Assembly: GCA_947625255.1 (NCBI GenBank)
Contig: CANQNT010000018.1
Span: 1-60,354, forward strand
Direction of reading: 5' to 3'
Origin: an uncultured Acetatifactor sp.
GTDB taxonomy: Bacteria > Bacillota > Clostridia > Lachnospirales > Lachnospiraceae
Length of the DNA stretch: 60,354 bases
Within the stretch, counting starts at the first letter, position 1, and each line of letters starts with the position of its first letter. The position numbers and the translations under genes are program-made. Shown one piece after another: positions 35,788 to 43,317 of this stretch. Below the pieces are notes generated by a model. It ran no database searches. It was given only the letters and a program-made list of their open reading frames with translations, and had not been told where the DNA came from.

Positions 35788-36708
35788 ATGTTTTATGATA
35801 GGAAAATAAGGTATTGGGATTATTTAGAGCAAGGAGAACGGGTGCGCGGCGCGGGATTTGTAAAGGTGGAGGTGCTGGACAATCGGTTTAACGTACAGAT
35901 TCAGGTATGTGGTTTGCGTCAATGGGGAGATATATCGAGAGATGTACGAATTAGTGATGGAAAAAGGGAAAGCGTATTGGGAAATATTGTACTGGAAAAT
36001 GGACGGGGGCAGCTGGTGATAAGGGGGCTGGACGCAGGCAGACTGGGAAAGAGCGAATCTGGATCGAATGGCTTGGAGCCAGGTGGAATTCCTTATTCGG
36101 AGCTTGCGTCATTTCATATTCATCTGACACCCAAAAAGGAATTAATCTGTCAATGGGCTCGTCAGAAAGAGACACAAAAGGAGCCGGCCCAAAAGGAGCA
36201 GGAGTCGTATGTATTGCATGCGGCGGAAAGCGCACCGCGGCAAAATATAATGGAGCCGCTTCTTTCGCCGGAGGAATTCTCTGCCCAAAAAGAAAATGCC
36301 CCCCGCGCGCCGCGGGAGGACTTGTCTCAGGAAAATCCTACGATTCCGGAACAGCTTTATGAAGATAAATGGCAGCAGCTTTCCAGTATCTATCCTCATA
36401 TTGCGCCTTTTGGGGATGAGAGAGATTATTTGTCCATTGGACCATCGGATTTTGTCGTTTTGCAAAAGCAATATCACCGGCTGGTTACGAACAGTTTTCT
36501 GCTTCACGGTTATTACAATTACGCTCACTTGATTTTGAGCAGAGTGGAACGATTTGGGGAAATCCGATACTACGTGGGAGTTCCGGGAAATTTTTATGAA
36601 AAGGAGCGTCAGGTAGCTGTTATGTTTGGCTTTGAGAGCTTTGAATGTAAAAGAGAGCCGGTTCAGATGGGGGATTTTGGGTATTATTGTATTCGAGTGG
36701 ATATCTAG
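35788..36708 (+). CDS. uncharacterised two-domain protein (possible DUF6128 family)
   Basis: A 306-residue soluble protein with no signal peptide. The N-terminal ~110 residues are beta-rich (MFYDRKIRYWDYLEQGERVRG...), followed by a Glu/Gln/Pro-rich linker and a conserved-looking C-terminal domain of ~115 residues (WQQLSSIYPHIAPF, then LILSRVERFGEIRYYVGVPGNF and FGFESFECKREP). The C-domain resembles an uncharacterised Lachnospiraceae family; the name DUF6128 is a tentative recollection. The ribosome site lies inside the leader hairpin. It is followed by a convergent radical SAM gene. Confidence 0.75.
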   Translation: MFYDRKIRYWDYLEQGERVRGAGFVKVEVLDNRFNVQIQVCGLRQWGDISRDVRISDGKRESVLGNIVLENGRGQLVIRGLDAGRLGKSESGSNGLEPGGIPYSELASFHIHLTPKKELICQWARQKETQKEPAQKEQESYVLHAAESAPRQNIMEPLLSPEEFSAQKENAPRAPREDLSQENPTIPEQLYEDKWQQLSSIYPHIAPFGDERDYLSIGPSDFVVLQKQYHRLVTNSFLLHGYYNYAHLILSRVERFGEIRYYVGVPGNFYEKERQVAVMFGFESFECKREPVQMGDFGYYCIRVDI

Positions 36709-36743
36709 AGAGGAAAGTAGCCGTATGACAGGCAAAATACTCT

Positions 36744-37664
36744 TTATAGTCCCTCTCCGTCAAATTGCGGAATAAAGCTCTCGCTGGCTGTTTCCCCTTC
36801 TTGAAAATATCCATTCTCGATTCCGATCTCCGTGGCAAAACGCAGTACGCGCTGATATTCCTCCATACTTACTTTTCGGTTGAGTTCCGGGAAGTCAGCA
36901 AATTCCGACAAAGGGGTATATTGATTCATGATGCTGACGTAGATTTCATTTCCATAGGTATTATGAAGGTAACGCAGAATTTTTTTGGAATCCCTCGTCT
37001 GTCCGGGCAAAATCAAATGTCTGACGATGACGCCTTTCAGCATCATGCCCGTAGTAGAATGGAAAATAGGAGAACCCGTCTGACGATACATTTCCTTCAG
37101 GGCGGCGCAGGCGTATGAGAAATAGTTTTCCGCATACGCATATCGTAAGCTTAGTTCGCTGGAGTAATACTTCATATCCGGCAGATAGACATCTACCAAT
37201 CCGTCTAAAAGACGCAGGGTGCTTACACGCTCGTAACCGCCGGTGTTATATACGATGGGCAGTGTAAGTCCTTTTTGCTTTGCAAGACGCAGCGCTTCGC
37301 AAATTTGAGGAACAAAGTGGGTGGGAGTGACTAAATTGATATTGTTGGCTCCTTTTTCCTGAAGCCGGAGGAAAATCTGTGCCAGATGGGAAATCGTGAT
37401 CTCGCGTCCGGATTTTCCCAAGGCGATTTCTTGATTTTGGCAAAAAACGCAGCGCAAACTGCAGCCGGAAAAAAACACAGTTCCAGAACCTTCCTGGCCG
37501 GACAAGCAGGGCTCTTCCCAGAAATGCAGGGCGGCCCTGGCGGCAGTTAGCCTGGCTGTTTGCCCACAATAACCTGTTTGACCGGCAAGCCGATTGACAT
37601 GGCAGAGCCGAGGACAAAGGGTACAGTCGGATAAATGTTCCGTTAGAAAGGAGGAAAAAACCAT
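36744..37664 (-). CDS. radical SAM protein, PflA-like activating enzyme family
   Basis: The 306-residue protein has the radical SAM motif CSLRCVFC (CxxxCxxC, near residue 69-76) and an additional N-terminal cluster motif CTLCPRLCHVNR plus GYCG. This arrangement matches the COG1313-type uncharacterised Fe-S proteins related to pyruvate formate-lyase activases. AGAGAGG is about 7 nt before the ATG on the minus strand. Its leader is the SRP RNA gene, so it may be read from the SRP promoter. Its partner glycyl-radical enzyme is not in the window. Confidence 0.88.
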   Translation of the reverse strand: MVFSSFLTEHLSDCTLCPRLCHVNRLAGQTGYCGQTARLTAARAALHFWEEPCLSGQEGSGTVFFSGCSLRCVFCQNQEIALGKSGREITISHLAQIFLRLQEKGANNINLVTPTHFVPQICEALRLAKQKGLTLPIVYNTGGYERVSTLRLLDGLVDVYLPDMKYYSSELSLRYAYAENYFSYACAALKEMYRQTGSPIFHSTTGMMLKGVIVRHLILPGQTRDSKKILRYLHNTYGNEIYVSIMNQYTPLSEFADFPELNRKVSMEEYQRVLRFATEIGIENGYFQEGETASESFIPQFDGEGL

Positions 37665-37692
37665 GGAGAGTACCTCTCTTGCGTTTTACATA

Positions 37693-37859
37693 CAAAGACC
37701 GTACACGCCGGACCTGACTGCAGTTCCATCCAGCACCCTTACGGCACATGGGAGGATCTACTTAGTGCTGCTTTGTTCCCAACCTGACACGGTTCGTAGT
37801 TCCCATTGCGTAAGACCAGACTTCATCACTGCAGCCAGGCTGCCCAACAATGTACGGCT
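37693..37859 (-). ncRNA. ffs: signal recognition particle RNA (small bacterial type)
   Basis: On the minus strand the sequence contains the SRP S-domain: CGTGTCAGGTTGGGAAC followed by AAAGCAGCACTAAG, flanked by GCAATGGGAAC and CCTCCCATGTGCCGTAAGGG, closely matching the Bacillus scRNA except that the Alu domain is absent. The ends GCCGTACA and TGTACGGT pair to close the helix. Ends are approximate. Unlike in Bacillus it is not beside dnaX. Confidence 0.88.
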
Positions 37860-37864
37860 TTATT

Positions 37865-37893
37865 ATTGTACTTGTTTTACGGGAAGATGTCAA
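37865..37893 (-). promoter_or_regulatory. consensus promoter of SRP RNA
   Basis: On the minus strand TTGACA (37888-37893), 17-nt spacer, TACAAT (37865-37870). It is placed 6-7 nt before the predicted SRP RNA 5' end and is the strongest sigma-A promoter of this part of the window. Confidence 0.88.
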
Positions 37894-38001
37894 GGGCTTC
37901 TCGCGAGTTTCTCTGGGTGCGGGTAACCTTTGCAAAAAGAATCTGCCTTTGACTGAATGGGGCGGGCTGAATGGGCGATAAAACTGTGTCCAAAAATACT
38001 C

Positions 38002-38030
38002 TGGACTTTTTAAAATCAATGTGTTATGAT
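38002..38030 (+). promoter_or_regulatory. promoter of the methyltransferase-nuclease cassette
   Basis: TGGACT (38002-38007), 17-nt spacer, TATGAT (38025-38030). Transcription would start near 38037, just before the leader hairpin. Confidence 0.6.
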
Positions 38031-38045
38031 GAATAAAGAAATATG

Positions 38046-38077
38046 GCTTGAGGGAGATTTCCGTCAAGCTTTTTTTA
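38046..38077 (+). terminator. terminator-like hairpin in the methyltransferase leader
   Basis: GCTTGA (38046-38051) pairs with TCAAGC (38064-38069), extended by an inner GG/CC, followed by eight T. It lies between the promoter and the ATG at 38118 and so would act on the cassette's own transcript as an attenuator. Confidence 0.7.
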
Positions 38078-38117
38078 TCAAAAGAGTTTCACGGAAGCCG
38101 CGGCGGAGGTACTTTCT

Positions 38118-40664
38118 ATGATGACGTATATCAGTTTATTCAGCAGTGCGGGAGTGGGCTGCCATGGATTTAGGATGGAAGGGTTTGAATGTGTGGCGAC
38201 CAATGAATTGATTCCCCGCAGGTTGGATGTTCAGAGATTTAATCAGACCTGTAAGTATGAAAGCGGATACCTGTGCGGCGATATTACGGAAGAGGAAACG
38301 AAAGCGCGGCTTTTCGAACAGATTGACCTTTGGAGAGAAAAGGAGAGTTTAAGCCGGGTAGACGTGGTGATTGCCACGCCTCCCTGCCAGGGAATGTCGG
38401 TGGCCAATCATAAGAAAACTTCCACGGAAATCGTACGAAATTCGCTTGTGGTAGAGTCTATTAAGATTATTCAGGCGGTACATCCCAAGTTTTTTATTTT
38501 TGAAAACGTTCCTGCTTTCATGAAGACTATTTGTACGGATGTTGATGGTACGGACAGGCCCATTTCGGAAGCGATCTGGAAGAATTTGGGAGATTCCTAT
38601 TCTTATTTATCGCAGGTAATCAACTTTAAGCAATACGGCGCTTGCTCCAGCCGACTGAGGACGCTGGTGATCGGAGTGGCCAATGATTATGCAAATGAGG
38701 TATCGCCTCTGGAGCTTTATCCGCCCTTTGTCCCGGAAAAGACTTTGCGGGAGGTGATTGGGGATCTGAAGCCTCTACGTGAATTTGGAGAGATTGATCC
38801 TCAAGATATCTACCATGCGTTCAGGGTCTATCCGAAGCATATGAGGGCCTGGATCGCGGACCTGAAGGAAGGGCAGTCTGCGTTTGATCAGCCGGAGGAT
38901 GAGAAAAAGCCGCACAAAATCGTTGATGGAAAGATCGTAATCAACAAGCAGAAAAATGGGGATAAGTATAAACGGCAATATTGGGACAAGGTTGGGCCTT
39001 GTATTCATACGCGAAATGATCAGCTGGCCAGTCAGAATACGGTGCATCCCAGCGATGATCGGGTCTTCAGCATACGGGAGCTGATGCGGATGATGACGGT
39101 GCCGGAGAGCTTTCGGTGGGTTTCGGAGGATGTTGCCGTATTGAATGAAATGACGCTTTCACAGAAGAGAGCGTTCTTAAAAAAAGAAGAAATAAAGATC
39201 CGACAGTCGCTGGGAGAAGCCGTTCCCACTGTGATCTTTCAGGAGGTGGCGAAGCGGATGCGCGGCGTCTTGACCGCTAAGCCGCTAAACAACGCGCAGA
39301 TCCACAGAATTGTGGACAAATATCGTTTTGGCTCCGCGGAAGAATTGATTCGGTTCATTGAGGAAAATCCATTGGGGTTGTCGGTTTCCGCTTTGGGAAG
39401 AATTGCAGAGTTCTCCAATACCAAGCGCACGGATAACGCGGCGTACTGTACCAGTAAGCCTCTTGTGACTGAGATGCTGAATGCCTTGCCGGATTTTTCA
39501 GGGCCTTCCATAAAGATTTTGGAACCATCGGTGGGGGTGGGCAACTTTATTCCCCTGCTTGTGCAGCGGTTCCCGGGGAAGGAAATTTATATTGATGCCG
39601 TTGATATTGATGAAGAAAGTCTGATGGTATTAAAAGCCTTATTAAAGCATTATGCGATTCCGGAAAATTGTCATATCCGGTTTGTGGCGGATGATTTCCT
39701 GACCCATGATTTTACGGAAAAATATGATTATGTTATCGGGAATCCGCCTTTTCAGAAGATGAGCGCCCGCAATAAGATTTTAAAAGAATACCGGGAAAAG
39801 GCCATTAATAAGGATACGAGCAATATTTGCTCATTTTTCCTGGATAAGGCATTGGGGCTTGGGAATTACGTGGCGCTGGTGTTTCCCAAGTTTTTGCTGA
39901 ACACGCCGGAATTCGCCGCCAGCAGGGAATATCTGGGGGAAAAATCCGTTGAATGTATCATTGACTTTGGAGAAAAGGGCTTCCCGGGCGTGTTGGTGGA
40001 GACCATTGCCATTATGATCAATAATCAGGGAAGAGTTTCAAAAACAAAGGTGAAATCCGTCACTCAGAAAATTGAGCTTCTTCAAAATCAAAAATACATA
40101 TTTGATCGAAAATATCCATATTGGCTTATATATCGGAACAAGGCTTTTGATGAGGTGAGTAAAAAACTGCGTTTTGATGCATTTACCGTGTTTCGTGATC
40201 GCCAGATTACCAATAAGAACTCGAATCCGGATCAAGGCGTATGGGTGGTGAAATCCCGCAACATTGCCGATGATGGCGGTTCCATCGATCATATCCGGGG
40301 TTATGATTCCTATGTGGCGCAGGAGGTGGTGCCTGAATTATCCGTTTCGGCTTTTTTGGAGAGAGAGGATGTCTATCTGACTCCGAACATGACCTACAAA
40401 CCGCGAGTGGTGAAGAAGCCTAAAGGGGTTCTTGTCAATGGTTCAGTGGCAATTTTGATTCCGAAATTCAGTGAAGAACTGACAGATGAGCAGCTGTCAT
40501 ATTATTCTTCCCGTGAGTACCGGGATTTTTATCAAATTGCCAGAAACTATCAGACACGATCATTGAATGTGGATGCCTGTTCCGTGTTTTTCTACGGGGT
40601 ATTGCGGGTGGATTCGACAGCCCTGGCTGATGAAGATTGGAAAAGCAGAAAGGGGGGAGAATAA
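38118..40664 (+). CDS. fused C5-cytosine and N6-adenine DNA methyltransferase
   Basis: An 848-residue fusion of two DNA methyltransferases. Residues ~1-385 are a C5-cytosine enzyme: LFSSAGVGCHGF binds SAM, TPPCQGMS (87-94) has the catalytic Cys90, and FENVPAF and QYGACSSRLR follow. Residues ~425-840 carry an amino-methyltransferase: EPSVGVGNF (469-477) for SAM and GNPPF (541-545) for catalysis of N6-adenine type, then a target-recognition-like region. Having both chemistries in one chain suits an asymmetric DNA site. GGAGG is 8 nt before the tandem ATG (38118 or 38121). The next gene is 1 nt away. Confidence 0.9.
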   Translation: MMTYISLFSSAGVGCHGFRMEGFECVATNELIPRRLDVQRFNQTCKYESGYLCGDITEEETKARLFEQIDLWREKESLSRVDVVIATPPCQGMSVANHKKTSTEIVRNSLVVESIKIIQAVHPKFFIFENVPAFMKTICTDVDGTDRPISEAIWKNLGDSYSYLSQVINFKQYGACSSRLRTLVIGVANDYANEVSPLELYPPFVPEKTLREVIGDLKPLREFGEIDPQDIYHAFRVYPKHMRAWIADLKEGQSAFDQPEDEKKPHKIVDGKIVINKQKNGDKYKRQYWDKVGPCIHTRNDQLASQNTVHPSDDRVFSIRELMRMMTVPESFRWVSEDVAVLNEMTLSQKRAFLKKEEIKIRQSLGEAVPTVIFQEVAKRMRGVLTAKPLNNAQIHRIVDKYRFGSAEELIRFIEENPLGLSVSALGRIAEFSNTKRTDNAAYCTSKPLVTEMLNALPDFSGPSIKILEPSVGVGNFIPLLVQRFPGKEIYIDAVDIDEESLMVLKALLKHYAIPENCHIRFVADDFLTHDFTEKYDYVIGNPPFQKMSARNKILKEYREKAINKDTSNICSFFLDKALGLGNYVALVFPKFLLNTPEFAASREYLGEKSVECIIDFGEKGFPGVLVETIAIMINNQGRVSKTKVKSVTQKIELLQNQKYIFDRKYPYWLIYRNKAFDEVSKKLRFDAFTVFRDRQITNKNSNPDQGVWVVKSRNIADDGGSIDHIRGYDSYVAQEVVPELSVSAFLEREDVYLTPNMTYKPRVVKKPKGVLVNGSVAILIPKFSEELTDEQLSYYSSREYRDFYQIARNYQTRSLNVDACSVFFYGVLRVDSTALADEDWKSRKGGE

Positions 40665-40665
40665 A

Positions 40666-41244
40666 ATGGCAGTAGAAATCACGCAGGAAATGAGAGACGC
40701 GGCGCAACGGGAGTCTGCCAGGAGGGATCCGCACATTAAACATCATTTTGAACTGCAATATATGACCGGACAACAGCGGGATGTGGTGGGGTTTTTGGGA
40801 GAATTCGCCTGTAAGCAGTGTCTTGGCCTGGACTGGCGGGCGGGAATCCGGGATAACTATGACGAGATTGATGATGGTGATATCCTGATGCCCAATGTCA
40901 CGGTTGACATTAAGACGGAAACGATTCCTTTTGACATTTTGATGAAACTGGTCAGGAGACAAGTGGTGGATGATGAGCCCTACGGCCGTCGGTTGATCAA
41001 TCAGGAGCAGGTTCCGTTTTTGAACCATTATGATTATGTGGTCTGGGGAGCATTCGCGCGCAGCGTTCGTAATGTTTATAACAAATGGTATGCTTTCGGA
41101 TATTTGGAAACGGCATATATATTGGCCCATTATCGGCCCACCCTTGACACTCCTTTTGGAAGAAAATATAATGAGCCATGCCTGAACATTCGCCATTCTG
41201 AGTTGAAAAATATCAATGGGCTGGCGCGGATTCTGGCTCGCTGA
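40666..41244 (+). CDS. putative PD-(D/E)xK restriction endonuclease
   Basis: A 192-residue protein of no recognised named family. E46 in VGFLGEFAC, D72 in DGDILM and D81-I82-K83 in VTVDIKTET reproduce the order of acidic and Lys residues in PD-(D/E)xK nucleases (helix Glu, strand Asp, D-x-K). The C-terminal half has aromatic clusters (NHYDYVVWGAF, WYAFGYLE) as in compact restriction enzymes. It starts 1 nt after the methyltransferase stop, with AGGGGGGAG in that stop region, so the two are made together. It is proposed to be the restriction partner. Confidence 0.62.
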   Translation: MAVEITQEMRDAAQRESARRDPHIKHHFELQYMTGQQRDVVGFLGEFACKQCLGLDWRAGIRDNYDEIDDGDILMPNVTVDIKTETIPFDILMKLVRRQVVDDEPYGRRLINQEQVPFLNHYDYVVWGAFARSVRNVYNKWYAFGYLETAYILAHYRPTLDTPFGRKYNEPCLNIRHSELKNINGLARILAR

Positions 41245-41260
41245 AAATGGGAGTTTTGCA

Positions 41261-41289
41261 TTGACATTTTAATAATGAAAATCTATACT
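41261..41289 (+). promoter_or_regulatory. consensus promoter of the rubredoxin fusion gene
   Basis: TTGACA (41261-41266), 17-nt spacer, TATACT (41284-41289), 29 nt before the ATG. The 75 nt between the nuclease stop and the ATG hold nothing else. Confidence 0.85.
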
Positions 41290-41318
41290 GATACTAATAA
41301 ATACGCGGGAGGTGCGTT

Positions 41319-41969
41319 ATGAACAAAAATGCTTTCAGACAGTTATCATATGGTGTATATGTGGTCAGTACCTGGGACAAGGGCAGAGCGACCGGCTGTA
41401 CGGCGAATAGTGTCATGCAGATCACATCTGATCCGGCAACGATCGCGGTCAGTATCAATCATGACAATTATACCAATCAGTGTATTCGGGATACCGGAAG
41501 ATTTGCGGTTTCCATTTTGGGTGAGCATTCGAATCCCGGCATTATTGGAGCGTTTGGCTTTAAAAGTGGACGGGATAACAATAAGTTTGATGAAGTGAAG
41601 AGCGAAGTCAGGAGTTATCTGCCCATCGTGTCGGATGCCTGCGCTTATCTTGTCTGTGAATTGATTGATAAGATGGAAACCTCGACCCATACGGTGTTCT
41701 TGGGCAAGGTGCTGGATGCGGATGTCCTGAAAAAGGATGATCCCATGACTTATGCTTATTATCATAATGTGATCAAGGGCAAGAGTCCCAAGAATGCACC
41801 TACTTATATCGCGGAGGAGCAGCCCGTTCAGCAGTCCACTCCTGCGGCAAAATATGCCTGCAGCGTCTGTGGCTATGTCTATGAAGGAGAAGTGCCTTTT
41901 GAAGAACTGCCTGACGATTATGTATGCCCCATCTGCGGACAGCCGAAGAGCGTTTTTGTGAAGAAATGA
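41319..41969 (+). CDS. flavin reductase-rubredoxin fusion (Hrb-like)
   Basis: The 216-residue protein has an N-terminal FMN-binding flavin reductase domain (about 1-155, with [16 protein letters not shown]) and a C-terminal rubredoxin of about 45 residues with two CxxC pairs (ACSVCGYVY and YVCPICG). Such high-molecular-weight rubredoxins move electrons from NAD(P)H to flavodiiron proteins in anaerobes and help remove oxygen or NO. GGGAGGTG lies before the ATG. Probable partner enzymes are not in the window. Confidence 0.93.
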   Translation: MNKNAFRQLSYGVYVVSTWDKGRATGCTANSVMQITSDPATIAVSINHDNYTNQCIRDTGRFAVSILGEHSNPGIIGAFGFKSGRDNNKFDEVKSEVRSYLPIVSDACAYLVCELIDKMETSTHTVFLGKVLDADVLKKDDPMTYAYYHNVIKGKSPKNAPTYIAEEQPVQQSTPAAKYACSVCGYVYEGEVPFEELPDDYVCPICGQPKSVFVKK

Positions 41970-42037
41970 CTTCCGGCTGGTATGTAAGATTGTCTTTGTG
42001 AAACGAAAAGATGGATTCCTTTTTATAGAGAATGAGG

Positions 42038-42073
42038 AAACCGCTTTATCCTTGTGGTAGGGCGGTTTTTGTT
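42038..42073. terminator. terminator between the rubredoxin fusion and tadA
   Basis: AAACCGC (42038-42044) pairs with GCGGTTT (42062-42068), loop of 17 nt, T-run on + strand and A-rich side on the other. It can serve both converging transcripts. Confidence 0.85.
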
Positions 42074-42077
42074 TGGA

Positions 42078-42587
42078 TCATGAATCGGGCTGGTGTTTAC
42101 GGAGTTCCTTTTCGGCCTTGATCCGTGCTCTTAGCTCGACAAAGAAAGTTTTCAGCATTTCACTGCATTCTTGTTCCAAAATTCCTCTGGTGACGGATAC
42201 CTGGTGATTAAATTCCGGCATTTGCAGAATATTCAGGATGGAACCGCCGCAGCCTGCCTTGGGATTCATGCAGCCCATGACCACCTCCGGAATTCGGGCC
42301 TGCACGATGGCGCCGGCGCACATCTGGCAGGGCTCCAGGGTTACGTAAAGGGTGCATCCCTCCAGTCGCCAGTCACCGATGAATCGGCTGGCTTTTCGGA
42401 TGGCGGTGATTTCCGCATGGGCCAGAGTGCTCTTGTCCGTATTGCGGCGATTATATCCGCGGCCAATGATTTTCCCTTCATAAACTATGACGCAACCGAT
42501 GGGAACCTCTCCCAGGGCGTAGGCCTTTTTGGCTTGCTTTAGGGCTTCTCGCATATATTTTTCCTGGATGTTAGTGATGGATGCCAT
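42078..42587 (-). CDS. tadA: tRNA adenosine(34) deaminase
   Basis: Converts A34 to inosine in tRNA-Arg. The 169-residue cytidine-deaminase-fold protein has HAEITAI (zinc His and catalytic Glu), LYVTLEPCQMCAGAI with the two zinc Cys, and the family start MREALKQAKKAYALGEVPIGCV. AAAGGAGA precedes the ATG on the minus strand. Usually near dnaX in Firmicutes, it is about 10 kb away here. A long structured leader precedes it. Confidence 0.95.
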   Translation of the reverse strand: MASITNIQEKYMREALKQAKKAYALGEVPIGCVIVYEGKIIGRGYNRRNTDKSTLAHAEITAIRKASRFIGDWRLEGCTLYVTLEPCQMCAGAIVQARIPEVVMGCMNPKAGCGGSILNILQMPEFNHQVSVTRGILEQECSEMLKTFFVELRARIKAEKELRKHQPDS

Positions 42588-42643
42588 CTAATGTTCTCCT
42601 TTTTGGCGGCATTTACTTTTCGGGCGCTGGATGTCAGTGATGT

Positions 42644-42740
42644 GCCGCTATGGCGGCGACATGCCGTTATACCGGCATTAATTCTGCGTCAGTGGAATCC
42701 CGTGTTACCACAAGCTCCGCCCTTTGCGGACATTATACCA
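42644..42740 (-). promoter_or_regulatory. extended -10 promoter and structured leader of tadA
   Basis: On the minus strand TGGTATAAT (42732-42740) is an extended -10. The leader to the tadA start holds three perfect small hairpins: TCCGC/GCGGA (42716-42730), ATGCCG/CGGCAT (42661-42678) and GCCGC/GCGGC (42644-42657). The rest of the 400-nt gap to the mutarotase gene shows no coding pattern. Confidence 0.5.
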
Positions 42741-42994
42741 TGTAATCAGGAAGAAATCTACTGTTGGCGTGTGGATTGGTATTTCTTGTGTCAGTCAGTC
42801 AATTAGTGTCATCAAAGGTACTATCGAATTTGTTTTTGGGGGAGGGGGTTGGATTGGGAGCGTTGTAAGGGATCGGGGATCGGGTGTTGAAAAGTTTTTG
42901 AAAAATACACTGGTCTTTCATGGAGAAATGAGGTACAATACAAGAAAGCAGGGCTTTGGCCGATTGCGCGAATGAATAAGGAGGGATTGTCATT

Positions 42995-43306
42995 ATGATC
43001 AAAGGGTTTAAGATGAAGTTGTATCCGGGGCAGGAAGCGGAGTATGAGAGGCGCCATAATGAACTGTGGCCGGAGATGCAGGACATGATTCATGAGCATG
43101 GCGGTAAGAATTATACGATTTTTCTGGATCAGGAGACGTTAACGCTGTTTGGTTACATAGAGATCGAGGACGAAGAACTGTGGGCCAAGGGCGCGGATAC
43201 TGCCATCAATCGGAAGTGGTGGGATTTTATGGCCGACATCATGGAGACCAATCCTGACAACAGCCCGGTCAGCATCGACTTAAAGACCGTATTTCATTTG
43301 GATTAA
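42995..43306 (+). CDS. rhaM: L-rhamnose mutarotase
   Basis: Interconverts anomers of L-rhamnose. The 103-residue protein shows MIKGFKMKLYPGQEAEYERRHNEL..., a His in RRHNE and WWDFMADIM near the C-terminus, typical of RhaM. Length matches (about 104). AGGAGGG lies about 9 nt before the ATG. With the alpha-L-rhamnosidase about 3 kb away it suggests use of rhamnose from plant or host glycans, although kinase and aldolase genes are absent from the window. Confidence 0.93.
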   Translation: MIKGFKMKLYPGQEAEYERRHNELWPEMQDMIHEHGGKNYTIFLDQETLTLFGYIEIEDEELWAKGADTAINRKWWDFMADIMETNPDNSPVSIDLKTVFHLD

Positions 43307-43317
43307 TGGATCATTAG

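Noticed and set aside
36744..37664. Pyruvate formate-lyase activating enzyme proper
   Set aside because: The protein has an extra N-terminal CxxCxxxC cluster region and no glycyl-radical enzyme gene nearby; it fits the uncharacterised COG1313-type group better.
38118..41244. Prophage or integron carrying the methyltransferase cassette
   Set aside because: No integrase, transposase, att-like repeat or tRNA junction is seen around the cassette; horizontal gain is possible but not shown.
42591..42806. 71-codon + strand frame in the tadA-rhaM gap
   Set aside because: No ribosome site and it runs through the tadA promoter and leader hairpins.
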